Shown one piece after another: positions 15,196 to 24,189 of a stretch of DNA of 64,000 nucleotides. The notes beneath the pieces are model-generated. The model saw only the letters and a program-made list of their open reading frames with translations. It ran no database searches and was not told the origin of the DNA. Location of the stretch: NCBI GenBank assembly GCA_000471925.1, contig CP006667.1, positions 4,216,001 to 4,280,000 on the forward strand. Reading direction: 5' to 3'. This DNA is from Ralstonia pickettii DTP0602 (GTDB taxonomy: Bacteria > Pseudomonadota > Gammaproteobacteria > Burkholderiales > Burkholderiaceae). The position numbers and the translations under genes are program-made. How positions within the stretch are numbered: position 1 is the first letter of the stretch; every line of letters begins with the position of its first letter.

Positions 15196-15666
15196 TCAGT
15201 CTGCCTTGGCTTCGCCGCGCACCAGCAGCACCGGCATGGTGGACTGGCGGATCACTGCCTCGGCCACGCTGCCCAACATCAGCCGGCGCACCCCGCGCCG
15301 GCCGTGCGTGCCGATCACCAGCAGGTCGGCACCCCACTGGCGCGCAGCCTCGTTGATCGAGGCACCGATATCGCCGGGCACCGGTGCTTCGCTGACCAGC
15401 CGGGTTTCATGCGCCACACCGGCCGCTGCAAGCCGCTGCGCCGCCGCTTGCAGCGCACGCTGGCCGCTTTCCTCGAACGCCTTCTGCAGTTGGCTCGGGT
15501 CGTAGTAGCCGGCATCGAACATGGGCATGAAGTTGTCGACGACATAGATCGCCAGCACGGTGGCGCCGCCCGGGGCCGCCACGCGGATGGCCTCGCCCAG
15601 CGCCAGCTCCGACGTGCTGCTGCCGTCCACCGCTACCACGATCTTGCTGTATGCCGCGCTTGCCAT
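15196..15666 (-). CDS. Universal stress protein (UspA family, ATP-binding type)
   Basis: The 156-residue Usp domain starts IVVAVDGSSTSELAL. It ends with GTHGRRGVRRLMLGS, which fits the G-2X-G-9X-G-S ATP-binding signature, followed by the last strand MPVLLV. A strong Shine-Dalgarno GGAGG precedes the ATG at 15666. It is divergent from the paa operon, with about 150 bp between their promoter regions. The exact stress role cannot be read from the sequence. Confidence 0.92.
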   Translation of the reverse strand: MASAAYSKIVVAVDGSSTSELALGEAIRVAAPGGATVLAIYVVDNFMPMFDAGYYDPSQLQKAFEESGQRALQAAAQRLAAAGVAHETRLVSEAPVPGDIGASINEAARQWGADLLVIGTHGRRGVRRLMLGSVAEAVIRQSTMPVLLVRGEAKAD

Positions 15667-15809
15667 ATGCGTTACCTCCGTAGACAGGTCTGGAACAGAA
15701 ACAAGAAGGCGGCGGCAACGCCGCCCACGCTTCGATACTACACGTGCGGCAGTCGCCACGTGCCTGGTCGGATCAAGGCATCAGCACGGGAAACGGCCTC
15801 CACCTTAAA

Positions 15810-15837
15810 TTGACCGACCGGTCGGCTTATATATAAT
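15810..15837 (+). promoter_or_regulatory. paa operon promoter with palindromic PaaR-type operator
   Basis: -35 TTGACC (15810-15815), a 16-nt spacer and -10 TATAAT (15832-15837). The perfect 12-bp palindrome CCGACCGGTCGG (15814-15825) overlaps the -35 and the spacer, a repressor position. TetR-family PaaR operators in betaproteobacteria are built on this kind of ACCGACCGGTCGG core (from memory). The matching regulator gene is probably the TetR gene at 20828. Confidence 0.8.
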
Positions 15838-15901
15838 AGGGCCAGCCGCCGCGCCCGGAACGGACCTGACAAAGGCGCGGCCCCCCGCGAGAGGAGGCCC
15901 C

Positions 15902-16921
15902 ATGTACACCCAGAGTCTGGACCTGCCCGGCCAGCACGCCGAACCAGGCCAAGCCCACGCGCCCCAGGACGACGCTGCCCGCCAGGCCGCGTTCGATGCA
16001 TGCATGGCCGCCGACGGCAAGATCGAGCCGCAGGACTGGATGCCCGCCGCCTACCGCAAGACGCTGGTGCGCCAGATCTCGCAGCACGCGCATTCCGAGA
16101 TCGTCGGCATGCTGCCCGAGGGCAACTGGATCAGCCGGGCCCCGTCGCTCAAGCGCAAGGCGATCCTGCTGGCCAAGGTGCAGGACGAAGGCGGCCACGG
16201 CCTCTACCTGTATTCCGCCGCCGAAACGCTGGATGCCTCGCGCGACGACCTGGTCGACGCGCTGCACAGCGGCAAGGCCAAGTACTCGTCGATCTTCAAT
16301 TACCCGACGCTGACCTGGGCCGATGTCGGCGTGATCGGCTGGCTGGTCGACGGCGCGGCCATCATGAACCAGATCCCGCTGTGCCGCTGCTCGTACGGCC
16401 CGTATGCGCGCGCGATGATCCGCATCTGCAAGGAAGAGTCGTTCCACCAGCGCCAGGGCTTCGACGCGCTGCTGGCGATGATGCGCGGCACCGACGCCCA
16501 GCGCGAGATGGTGCAGGACGCGGTCAACCGCTGGTGGTTCCCGGTGCTGATGATGTTCGGCCCGCCCGACGCAGCCTCAACCAACAGCACCCAGACCATG
16601 GCCTGGGGCATCAAGCGCATCTCCAACGACGACCTGCGCCAGAAGTTTGTCGACGCCACGGTCGAACAGGCGCGCGTGCTCGGCGTGACCCTGCCCGACC
16701 CCGGCCTGCAATGGAATGCCGAGCGCGGCCACTATGACTACAGCCCGCTGGACTGGGACGAGTTGTGGCGCGTGATCAACGGCGACGGCCCCTGCAACAA
16801 GGAGCGCCTGGCCACCCGCGTCAAGGCGCACGAGGACGGCGCCTGGGTGCGCGAGGCCGCGCTGGCGCACGCCGCCAAGGTGGCCGAACGCGCAGCGCGC
16901 GAAAGCCGCGCCGCCGCCTGA
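15902..16921 (+). CDS. paaA: 1,2-phenylacetyl-CoA epoxidase subunit PaaA (catalytic)
   Basis: Di-iron oxygenase subunit that epoxidises phenylacetyl-CoA. In 339 residues the ferritin-like fold carries the iron ligands: an E in [22 protein letters not shown] (E and H), and the second pair in [13 protein letters not shown]. These follow the EX2H pattern of PaaA. The ATG follows GAGAGGAGG. It is the first gene of the paaABCDE operon, behind the PaaR-type promoter. The length matches the family. Confidence 0.95.
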   Translation: MYTQSLDLPGQHAEPGQAHAPQDDAARQAAFDACMAADGKIEPQDWMPAAYRKTLVRQISQHAHSEIVGMLPEGNWISRAPSLKRKAILLAKVQDEGGHGLYLYSAAETLDASRDDLVDALHSGKAKYSSIFNYPTLTWADVGVIGWLVDGAAIMNQIPLCRCSYGPYARAMIRICKEESFHQRQGFDALLAMMRGTDAQREMVQDAVNRWWFPVLMMFGPPDAASTNSTQTMAWGIKRISNDDLRQKFVDATVEQARVLGVTLPDPGLQWNAERGHYDYSPLDWDELWRVINGDGPCNKERLATRVKAHEDGAWVREAALAHAAKVAERAARESRAAA

Positions 16922-16958
16922 CCCCCCAACCCCGTTAGCGAGGACGGAGGAGACAACG

Positions 16959-17246
16959 ATGAACCGCAAGGAATGGCCGCTGTGGGAAGTGTTCGTGCGC
17001 AGCAAGCAAGGCCTGGAACACAAGCATTGCGGCAGCCTGCACGCCGCCGACGCGCAGCAGGCGCTGCACATGGCGCGCGACGTCTATACGCGGCGCCAGG
17101 AAGGCGTGTCGATCTGGGTGGTGCCGTCCGCGGCCATCACCGCGAGCGTGCCCGAGGAAAAGCCGGAGCTGTTCGACCCGATGGCCGACAAGATCTACCG
17201 GCACCCCACGTTCTACCAGCTGCCCGACGAAGTCAATCACATGTAA
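16959..17246 (+). CDS. paaB: 1,2-phenylacetyl-CoA epoxidase subunit PaaB
   Basis: Small structural subunit of the epoxidase. In its 95 residues it has the conserved opening WPLWEVFVRSKQGLEHKHCG, then ARDVYTRRQEGVSIWVVPS, and the tail ADKIYRHPTFYQLPDEV. The ATG follows GGAGGAGAC. It lies 37 bp behind paaA and 9 bp before paaC. Confidence 0.96.
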   Translation: MNRKEWPLWEVFVRSKQGLEHKHCGSLHAADAQQALHMARDVYTRRQEGVSIWVVPSAAITASVPEEKPELFDPMADKIYRHPTFYQLPDEVNHM

Positions 17247-17255
17247 GGGCCCCGC

Positions 17256-18110
17256 ATGATCACTGCGCCCCCACCACCCACTGCGCCCGCCACGCTGGAC
17301 CACCTGCCGCCGGCGCGCACCGCCGCGCTGCGCTACTTGCTGCGCCTGGCCGACAACGCCCTGGTCCTGGGCCAGCGCAACGCCGAATGGTGCGGCCACG
17401 GCCCGGTGCTGGAAGAGGACATCGCTCTGGCCAATATCAGCCTGGACCTGATCGGCCAGGCACGTCTGCTGTACGGCCGCGCCGGTGAGCTGGAAGGCGA
17501 GCTGACCGGCCTGCCCCGCCATGAGGACGACTACGCCTACTGGCGCACCGAGCGCGAGTTCCGCAACTGGACGCTACTGGAGCTGCCGCACCGCGGCCCG
17601 CTCGCCGGAAACGCGGCCGCCGAGCGCGACTACGCCGTCACCATCATGCGCAACTTCCTGTACAGCGCGCTGATGGTCGAGCTGTGGCAGGCGCTGCTGG
17701 CGAGCCGCGACGAGCAGGTCGCCGCCATCGCCGCCAAGTCGGTCAAGGAAGCGCGCTACCACCTGCACCACGCCGCCGGCTGGGTGGTGCGCCTGGGCGA
17801 CGGGACCGAGGCATCGCACGCACGCATGCAGAGCGCGCTGGAGCACCTGCTGCCCTATATGAACGAGTGCTTTGCCGAGGACGCGGTGGAAACCGAAGCC
17901 GCCGAACAGGGCATTGGCATCGTCACCGCCACGCTGCGCCCCGCCTGGGACGCCACCGTCGCCGAGACGCTGCAAGCCGCCACGCTGACGTTGCCGCCGG
18001 CCACGAGCTTTGTCTCGACTGGCAAGCACGGCGTGCATTCCGAGCATATGAGCTACCTGCTGGGCGAGATGCAGGGGCTGGCACGTGCCCATCCGGGTGC
18101 GCAATGGTAA
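17256..18110 (+). CDS. paaC: 1,2-phenylacetyl-CoA epoxidase subunit PaaC
   Basis: Non-catalytic partner of PaaA with the same ferritin-like fold. Its 284 residues include RLADNALVLGQRNAEWCGHGP, EDIALANISLDLIGQARLLY, and the helix with KEARYHLHHAAGWVVRLGDG. The length matches the family. It lies between paaB and paaD in the operon. Confidence 0.95.
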   Translation: MITAPPPPTAPATLDHLPPARTAALRYLLRLADNALVLGQRNAEWCGHGPVLEEDIALANISLDLIGQARLLYGRAGELEGELTGLPRHEDDYAYWRTEREFRNWTLLELPHRGPLAGNAAAERDYAVTIMRNFLYSALMVELWQALLASRDEQVAAIAAKSVKEARYHLHHAAGWVVRLGDGTEASHARMQSALEHLLPYMNECFAEDAVETEAAEQGIGIVTATLRPAWDATVAETLQAATLTLPPATSFVSTGKHGVHSEHMSYLLGEMQGLARAHPGAQW

Positions 18111-18141
18111 GCGCACGCTTCGCCGCCAAGGATTGGCTAGC

Positions 18142-18714
18142 ATGAAAGTCGCCACCCTCCCCCGCCGCAGCGATGGCGCCGCCGACGGCCCCACCGACGA
18201 CCGCCTTGCGCGCGCGTGGGCGGCGCTCGAGGCCGTGCCTGACCCGGAGATCCCGGTGGTGTCGATCCGCGAGCTGGGCATCCTGCGCGATATCACCGCC
18301 GCATCGGACGGCACCCTGGAAGTGGTCATCACCCCGACCTACTCCGGCTGCCCGGCAATGTCGCAGATCGCCGAGGACATCGGCCAGGCGCTCGACGATG
18401 CCGGCCTGGCGCCCTGGCGCATCCGCACCGTGCTGGCGCCGGCCTGGACCACCGACTGGATCACCCCGGCCGCGCGCGAGCGCCTGCGGGAATTCGGCAT
18501 CGCGCCGCCGGGCCAGTGCGGCACGGCCGCCGCCGCGCAGGAGCTGCGCTTCGTGCCGCGCGCCGCCCGCGCCGGCGCGCCCGACACCGTGGTCTGCCCG
18601 CGCTGCGGCAGCGTGCATACGCAGGAGATCTCGCGCTTCGCCTCGACCGCATGCAAGGCGCTGTACCGCTGCCTGGACTGCCGCGAGCCGTTCGACTATT
18701 TCAAACCCTACTGA
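18142..18714 (+). CDS. paaD: Phenylacetate degradation protein PaaD (Fe-S assembly factor)
   Basis: PaaD is needed for an active epoxidase, probably for iron-sulfur insertion. The 190 residues have a MIP18/DUF59 domain (WAALEAVPDPEIPVVSIREL, then TPTYSGCPAM) and a C-terminal zinc-ribbon-like part with CPRCGS and CLDCREPFDYFKPY. The ATG at 18142 has AAGGA upstream. A longer in-frame start at 18085 would overlap paaC and is less likely. Confidence 0.93.
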   Translation: MKVATLPRRSDGAADGPTDDRLARAWAALEAVPDPEIPVVSIRELGILRDITAASDGTLEVVITPTYSGCPAMSQIAEDIGQALDDAGLAPWRIRTVLAPAWTTDWITPAARERLREFGIAPPGQCGTAAAAQELRFVPRAARAGAPDTVVCPRCGSVHTQEISRFASTACKALYRCLDCREPFDYFKPY

Positions 18715-18741
18715 GCCCCGCCGGGCCGAAGCCAGGCTGCC

Positions 18742-19830
18742 ATGACCCCACAGTTCCACCCGCTGCGCGTAGCGCAGGTGCGCCCCGAGACCGCCGACAC
18801 CATCTCGATCGCATTCGAGGTGCCGGAGGCGCTGCGCGACGCCTACCGCTTCACGCAGGGCCAGTTCCTGACGCTCAGGGCGCCGGTCGATGGCAAGGAC
18901 CTGCGCCGCTCGTACTCGATCTGCTCGGCGGTGCAGGACTATGACGAGCACGGCGAGCTGCGCGTGGCCGTGAAGCTGGTCGAGGACGGGCTCTTTTCCT
19001 CGCACCTGCATGACTCCATCGCACCCGGCCAGGTGATCGACGTGATGACACCCGACGGCCGCTTCCATGTGCCGCTCGATCCCGCCGCCGCGCGCCACTA
19101 CGTGGCCTTTGCCGCTGGCAGTGGCATCACGCCGGTGCTGTCGCTGATCCGCACCACGCTGCAGGCCGAGCCGCTCAGCCGTTTCACGCTGGTCTACGGC
19201 AACCGCAACGTCGACAGCATCATCTTCTCCGAGGCGCTGGAGGACCTGAAGAACCAGTACCTGGCGCGCTTCACGCTCTACCACGTGCTGTCACGCCAGC
19301 CGCAGGAGGTCGACCTGTTGCACGGGCGGCTCGACCATGACCGCGTAACCGCCTTCCTGCAGACGCTGATCCCGGTGGACGATATCGACGCGGCCTTTGT
19401 CTGCGGGCCAGCCTCGATGATCGACGAGGCGGAGGCGGCGCTGCGCGATGCGGGTCTCGATCCGCACCGCATCCATGCCGAGCGCTTCGGCGTGCCGCTC
19501 GCGCAGGCCAGGCGCAAGCCCGCCCCCGCCCACACCGATCATGCCGGCACGGCCGAGCTGGTGGTGGTGCTCGACGGCAAGCAGCACAGCTTGCGCCTGC
19601 CGCTGGAAGACGCCAACGTGCTCGACACCGCGCTGGCCGCCGGCCTGGACCTGCCTTTTGCCTGCAAGAGCGGCGTCTGTTGCACCTGCCGCGCCAAGGT
19701 GCTGGAGGGCCAGGTGGAGATGGAAAAGAACTACACGCTCGAGCCGTGGGAGATGGAAAAGGGCTTCGTGCTCACCTGCCAGGCGCGCGCGCTGACGCCC
19801 CGGGTGGTGGTCAGCTACGACGAACGCTGA
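18742..19830 (+). CDS. paaE: 1,2-phenylacetyl-CoA epoxidase reductase PaaE
   Basis: Reductase that passes electrons from NADPH to the PaaA di-iron centre. In 362 residues there is an FAD-binding barrel with RSYSICSA, an NAD(P) domain with GSGITPVLSLIRTTL, and a C-terminal plant-type 2Fe-2S domain with CKSGVCCTCRAKV and a distal TCQAR cysteine. It ends the paaABCDE operon. A stem without a T-run (19844-19867) follows. Confidence 0.95.
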   Translation: MTPQFHPLRVAQVRPETADTISIAFEVPEALRDAYRFTQGQFLTLRAPVDGKDLRRSYSICSAVQDYDEHGELRVAVKLVEDGLFSSHLHDSIAPGQVIDVMTPDGRFHVPLDPAAARHYVAFAAGSGITPVLSLIRTTLQAEPLSRFTLVYGNRNVDSIIFSEALEDLKNQYLARFTLYHVLSRQPQEVDLLHGRLDHDRVTAFLQTLIPVDDIDAAFVCGPASMIDEAEAALRDAGLDPHRIHAERFGVPLAQARRKPAPAHTDHAGTAELVVVLDGKQHSLRLPLEDANVLDTALAAGLDLPFACKSGVCCTCRAKVLEGQVEMEKNYTLEPWEMEKGFVLTCQARALTPRVVVSYDER

Positions 19831-20011
19831 CCCGGACGCTGAGGAGGCGCCGCGGCCGTGGCGCCTCGTACGCGTTCAGACAATCGCCGGCATTGGCCGG
19901 GTATGGAGCAACACCGCCCGTGATTACAATGGCGGCAGACCGGCATCCGGCTGGCGCGATGCTTGCGGGAGGATGACCGGCTGGCAGTGCCAGCGAACCG
20001 TCCCACCCATA

Positions 20012-20017
20012 TACAAT
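20012..20017 (+). promoter_or_regulatory. Possible -10 element of the DUF1835 gene, close to its ATG
   Basis: TACAAT lies only 7 nt before the ATG at 20025. If used, transcription would begin at or next to the start codon, giving a leaderless mRNA. The perfect palindrome GCTGGCAGTGCCAGC (19980-19994) covers the expected -35 place. The -35 itself is weak, so this is tentative. Confidence 0.35.
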
Positions 20018-20024
20018 CACGGCC

Positions 20025-20819
20025 ATGCAATATATCCACGTCGTCAACGGTGATGTAGCAGGCACGACCTTGCGCCAGGCCCTGGCCCAGGCAGCGCGGC
20101 CCGACCCGGTCGTAGTGCTGCGCGACGACCTCGCGGTGGGCCCGCTGGCCGACATCGACAGCACCGGGCTGATCCGCTCCGGCTTCTGGCAGCGGGTGGC
20201 CCCGCACACGGACATCGACTTCGCCGCCGAGATGCGGCAGGCGCTGGACCAGCTCCAGGCGCTGCGCCAGGACGACATGGAAGTGGCGATCTGGCACGGC
20301 CAGAGCGCGGCCGACCAGCTGATGCTGCGCCGGGTGGTGTTCCACCTGTACCAGGCGCCGCAACGGATCAATGAAGTCGCGATGGACCTGCGCGAGCTCG
20401 AAATGCCCGCGCAAGGCAACCTCGCGGCCATCGGCATGTACTCGCCCGCGCGGCTGGCGCGGCGCTTTTCCACCATCGCGCCGGTCTCGGTGCTGCGGCT
20501 GGGGCGGCTGGGCTACGAGTGGCAGCAGAACGTCAAGGAAAACGCCGACGTGCGCCTGTGGAAAGGCAACACGCTGGTGCCGGCGGCGTACCACACCATC
20601 GACGAGATCATCATGGAGCGCGCCCCGCTCGATTGGACCCCGGCGGCGCAGGTGGTGGGCAGCGTGATGGGCGCGATCGAAGGCCTGCTGGCCAGCGACT
20701 GGTTTGTGTTCTGGCGCTGCCGCGAGCTGATCGCCATGGGCCAGTTGGTGCTGCGCGGCAGCGCCGACTCGCTCGAGACCTGCGAACTGCGCCGCCACTC
20801 AGGTACCGGCGGCGAATAA
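20025..20819 (+). CDS. DUF1835/DUF3658 domain protein
   Basis: The 264-residue protein starts MQYIHVVNGDVAGTTLRQAL, typical of DUF1835. This is followed by WHGQSAADQLMLRRVVFHLY, and the C-terminal half fits the DUF3658 partner domain. The biochemical role is unknown. It lies between paaE and the TetR gene in the same direction, ends 8 bp before the latter and may be co-transcribed with it. Its link to phenylacetate metabolism is only positional. Confidence 0.75.
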   Translation: MQYIHVVNGDVAGTTLRQALAQAARPDPVVVLRDDLAVGPLADIDSTGLIRSGFWQRVAPHTDIDFAAEMRQALDQLQALRQDDMEVAIWHGQSAADQLMLRRVVFHLYQAPQRINEVAMDLRELEMPAQGNLAAIGMYSPARLARRFSTIAPVSVLRLGRLGYEWQQNVKENADVRLWKGNTLVPAAYHTIDEIIMERAPLDWTPAAQVVGSVMGAIEGLLASDWFVFWRCRELIAMGQLVLRGSADSLETCELRRHSGTGGE

Positions 20820-20827
20820 TCATCAAT

Positions 20828-21445
20828 ATGGCCCGTACCAAGGCACCCGATTTCGAGGCGCAGCGCGAACAGATCCTGGACCTGGCCGCCGCCGCCTTCG
20901 CCAACAGCAGCTACCCCAGCACCTCGATGGCCGACCTGGCCGCCGCCTGCGGCACCTCCAAGGCGCGGCTGTATCACTATTACGAGAGCAAGGAAGCGAT
21001 CCTGTTCGACCTGCTGGACCGCTACACGCGCCGGCTGATGCTGCTGGTCACCGAAGTGGAAGCCGACGCCGAACGCCACGCCCGCAGCGACAAGGAAGCC
21101 TTCGCCAACCTGATCCGCGCCTTCCTGGCGGAGTATGAGACTTCGCAGACCCGCCACGTCGCGCTGATCAACGACGTCAAGTTCCTGGCCGACACCCAGC
21201 GCGACCTCATCCTCGGGCGCGAGCGCGACGTGGTGGCCGCCTTCTCGCGCCTGCTGCGCCGGGCCTATCCGGAACGAGTCACGCGCGATAACCAGACCGC
21301 GCTGACCATGACCGTGTTCGGCATGATCAACTGGACCTTCACCTGGCTCAAGCCGGGCGGACGGCTGTCGTACGCGGAGTTTGCCGAGATGGTGGTCGAC
21401 CTGCTCGAAGGCGGTCTGCCCGGGCGGGCCGCGGCGGGGCGCTGA
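20828..21445 (+). CDS. paaR: TetR-family regulator, probably PaaR
   Basis: The 205-residue regulator has an N-terminal helix-turn-helix containing SMADLAAACGTSKARLYHYY and a C-terminal ligand domain of TetR type. In betaproteobacteria the PaaR repressor of phenylacetate genes is of this kind and lies near paaABCDE. Here it is about 1 kb behind paaE. The palindrome at 15814-15825 is its likely operator. The ligand would be phenylacetyl-CoA by analogy, which the sequence does not show. Confidence 0.75.
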   Translation: MARTKAPDFEAQREQILDLAAAAFANSSYPSTSMADLAAACGTSKARLYHYYESKEAILFDLLDRYTRRLMLLVTEVEADAERHARSDKEAFANLIRAFLAEYETSQTRHVALINDVKFLADTQRDLILGRERDVVAAFSRLLRRAYPERVTRDNQTALTMTVFGMINWTFTWLKPGGRLSYAEFAEMVVDLLEGGLPGRAAAGR

Positions 21446-21446
21446 T

Positions 21447-21480
21447 CCCGCCAGTCCCGCCAGTCCCGCCAGTCCCGCCC
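21447..21480. repeat. 9-bp tandem repeat between convergent genes
   Basis: The unit CCCGCCAGT is repeated almost four times (34 bp) between the TetR gene stop and the end of the kef-type antiporter gene. It is probably slippage-prone simple sequence. Confidence 0.85.
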
Positions 21481-21493
21481 TGCCTCCAGGACC

Positions 21494-23305
21494 TCAGGTC
21501 CACTCCGCTTCTTCCCGCTGGCGCCGCTGCTCGCGGTCCTGGCGGAACATCTCCTCCAGCTCGTCGCGTGCCTGGTGCGCCAGCGAGACCAGCTTTTTCT
21601 GATCCGTGTAGTGCGGGTAGAAGCGGTCGATCGCCTGGATGTTGTGGCGCCGGAAACGCAGCGCCACGTTGCGCGCCTCGGCCGGGTCGAAGCCCAGCCC
21701 TTCCAGCACGCGCCGGCCCAGCATCAGCGAACCCTCGAACATCTCGCGCTCGAACAGGTGCACGCCGCGGTCCTTGAGCTGGTAGACGTGCGACACATGG
21801 CGTGCCCGCGCGTAGATCTGCAGCTCCGGGAAGCGCTCGCGCACGCGGTCGATCAGTTGCAGGCTCTCGTCCATGCCGTCGATCGCCACCACCAGGATGC
21901 GCGCACGGGCGATGCCGGCGGCTTCCAGCAGGTCCAGCCGGGTAGCGTCGCCATAGAAGACCTTGAGGCCATACTGGCGCAGGAACTCAATCTGGTCCGG
22001 GTCGTGGTCCAGCACCGTGACGCCCACGCCCTGGCTGTACAGCAGCCGCCCGATGATCTGGCCGAAGCGCCCGAAGCCGGCGATCAGCACCGGATTGTCC
22101 TGCGGCGTGATGGTCTCGCCCGGGCGCGCGCGGCGCCCGCCCAGGCGCGGCGCCACCAGTTGGTCGTAGGCCAGCAGCAGCAAGGGCGTGGCCACCATCG
22201 ACAGCGCCACCACCAGCACCAGCAGCGCTTCGGTCTCGCGCGCGAGCAGGCCCGCGCCGCCGGCGACGCCGAACACCACGAAGGCAAACTCCCCGCCCTG
22301 CGAGATCAGCAGCGCGAACAGCAGCCGCTGGCCGCGGGCGACGGCGAAATGCCTGGCCAGCAGCGCCAGCACCACGGTCTTGGCGGCGACAAAGGCCGCC
22401 ACCAGCCCGAGCACCAGCCACGGCGAGCGTGCCAGGATGGCAAAGTCGATCGACATGCCGACCGCCATGAAGAACAGCCCCAGCAGCAGGCCCTTGAACG
22501 GCTCCAGGTCGGCCTCGAGCGCGTGCCGGTATTCCGAGTCGGCCAGCAGCACGCCGGCCAGGAAAGTGCCGAGCGCCATCGACAGGCCCACCGCGTCCAT
22601 CATCAGCGCGATCCCCACCACCAGCAGCAGCGCAAACGCGGTGAACATCTCGCGCATGTCGGTGCGCGCGATAAAGCGCAGCGCCGGCCGCACCAGGTAG
22701 CGGCCGCCGGCAACCACCAGCCCGATCACCGCCACCGCCTTGCCCGCGGCCAGCCAGCCGGTCGCGCCCGCCGCGCCTTCTGCACCCTGGGTGGCCAGCA
22801 GGGGCAGCAGCGCGATCATCGGGATCGCGGCGATGTCCTGGAACAGCAGGATGCCGAAGCTGGCCGCTCCCGCCGGCGTGCCGAACAGGTTGCGCTCGGT
22901 CAGCGTCGCCAGCGCGATCGCGGTCGACGACAGCGCCAGGCCGAGCCCGGCCACCAGCGCCACCTGCCACGGCGCGCCCGCCAGCGCGGCGGTTACGCCG
23001 ATCACCAGCGCGCACGCGGCCATCTGCGCGCCGCCGAAGCCAAAGATGCTCCGCCGCAGCGCCCACAGCTTGCGCGGCTCCAGCTCCAGGCCGATCACGA
23101 ACATCATCAGCACCACGCCGAACTCGGAGAAATGCAGGATCGACTCGACATTGGTGACCAGGCGCAGCGCGAACGGCCCGATCGCCGCCCCCGCCAGCAG
23201 GTAGCCCAGCACCGCGCCCAGGCCGCTTCTGCGCGCCAGCGGCACCGCCACCACGGCCGCGACCAGGAACACCAGCAGCGCAATCAGGAAGTCGTGCTGG
23301 TTCAT
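21494..23305 (-). CDS. KefB/KefC-type monovalent cation:proton antiporter with RCK domain
   Basis: The 603-residue CPA2 antiporter has about 12 membrane helices in the first 385 residues, including an LGYLLAGAAIGPF segment. These are followed by an RCK/TrkA-N domain with the dinucleotide fold LIAGFGRFGQIIGRLL and YGDATRLDLLEAAG. It resembles glutathione-gated KefB and KefC. It starts inside a 4-bp ATGA overlap with the KefF-like gene, so the two are translationally coupled and probably form one complex. Confidence 0.9.
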   Translation of the reverse strand: MNQHDFLIALLVFLVAAVVAVPLARRSGLGAVLGYLLAGAAIGPFALRLVTNVESILHFSEFGVVLMMFVIGLELEPRKLWALRRSIFGFGGAQMAACALVIGVTAALAGAPWQVALVAGLGLALSSTAIALATLTERNLFGTPAGAASFGILLFQDIAAIPMIALLPLLATQGAEGAAGATGWLAAGKAVAVIGLVVAGGRYLVRPALRFIARTDMREMFTAFALLLVVGIALMMDAVGLSMALGTFLAGVLLADSEYRHALEADLEPFKGLLLGLFFMAVGMSIDFAILARSPWLVLGLVAAFVAAKTVVLALLARHFAVARGQRLLFALLISQGGEFAFVVFGVAGGAGLLARETEALLVLVVALSMVATPLLLLAYDQLVAPRLGGRRARPGETITPQDNPVLIAGFGRFGQIIGRLLYSQGVGVTVLDHDPDQIEFLRQYGLKVFYGDATRLDLLEAAGIARARILVVAIDGMDESLQLIDRVRERFPELQIYARARHVSHVYQLKDRGVHLFEREMFEGSLMLGRRVLEGLGFDPAEARNVALRFRRHNIQAIDRFYPHYTDQKKLVSLAHQARDELEEMFRQDREQRRQREEAEWT

Positions 23306-23856
23306 GCCTGCACCTCCGCCGGGGCCGCATCGGTGCCCAGCCGTCCGCAGACATGGGCGATATGGTCGGCCAGCGCCTGCGCGTCGGCATTGTCGGCATC
23401 GTGCAGCACCACCGGCGGCAGCCAGTTCATGCCGCACAGCGAGGTGGTCTGCTCCAGCGGCAGCAGAAAGTCCTCGATCGGATGGCCATGGCTGCCGTCC
23501 GGCCCGTACGAATCGGCAGTACCACCGGCGCTGACCACCGCCAGCATCGACTTGCCGCGCAGCGCCGTGCCGCCGGGGCCGAAGGCCCAGCCGGCCTCCA
23601 GCACCTCATCCAGCCAGAGTTTCAGCAGCGCCGGCACGCTGTACCAGCGCACCGGGTACAGCAGCACGACCGTGTCCGATACCGACAGTACGCGCTGCTC
23701 GGCGACGACGTCGATGTCGTAATCCACATAACTGCGATAGAGGTCGCGTACCTGAACCTGCGGCAACGCCGCCAGCGCATCGGCCAGGGGCTGGTTGACG
23801 CGCGAACGGCTGGGCGTGGGATGCGCGTAGATCACAACGATTGGGGGCTCGGTCAT
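23302..23856 (-). CDS. KefF-type NAD(P)H quinone oxidoreductase (antiporter partner)
   Basis: Flavodoxin-like oxidoreductase of 184 residues. It has the opening IVVIYAHPTPSRSRVNQPLA and the conserved LLYPVRWYSVPALLKLWLDE. KefF-like proteins bind FMN and activate Kef channels during electrophile stress. The stop overlaps the antiporter start by 4 bp, which supports this role. The start at 23856 gives the family N-terminus. Confidence 0.88.
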   Translation of the reverse strand: MTEPPIVVIYAHPTPSRSRVNQPLADALAALPQVQVRDLYRSYVDYDIDVVAEQRVLSVSDTVVLLYPVRWYSVPALLKLWLDEVLEAGWAFGPGGTALRGKSMLAVVSAGGTADSYGPDGSHGHPIEDFLLPLEQTTSLCGMNWLPPVVLHDADNADAQALADHIAHVCGRLGTDAAPAEVQA

Positions 23857-24189
23857 CGGAAGGCGATCGGCTGGTAGGAGGAAGCGGAAGATACGGGATG
23901 CGGCGGCCGATTGCGGCGTTGCACCAAATCCACAACTGATGGCGCGCAACAAATCATCACATTTATTCAAACCGTTGATTTTATTTGATTTATCGCGCGC
24001 ATGAGGCGATACGCAGACCTGTTGCGGCGCAGGAAGCTTACGCCGAACTGACAATTCCACTACAATACTTTTCGCACTGTATCAAGATGGTGTTTCCCCC
24101 GAGTCTTGCACCGAGCCAGGGAAAAGCGCCTGGCGGAACACCAACGCAGTGCTATTTTTATCTGTGACTGCATCAGGAAGGAAATAATC
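23857..24189. other. Divergent intergenic region, relatively AT-rich
   Basis: This 333-bp gap holds the promoters of the kef-type pair (minus) and the GNAT gene (plus). It has an AT-rich stretch at about 23950-23995. A possible plus promoter has a good -10 TACAAT (24061-24066) but a poor -35. No gene or RNA is evident. Confidence 0.5.

Noticed and set aside
19844..19867. Hairpin GAGGCGCC/GGCGCCTC behind paaE as a terminator
   Set aside because: No T-run follows, so it is not supported as a Rho-independent terminator.
21575..23722. 715-codon frame on the plus strand
   Set aside because: It is the opposite strand of the KefB-type gene, rich in His, Gln and Arg as expected for such a shadow frame.
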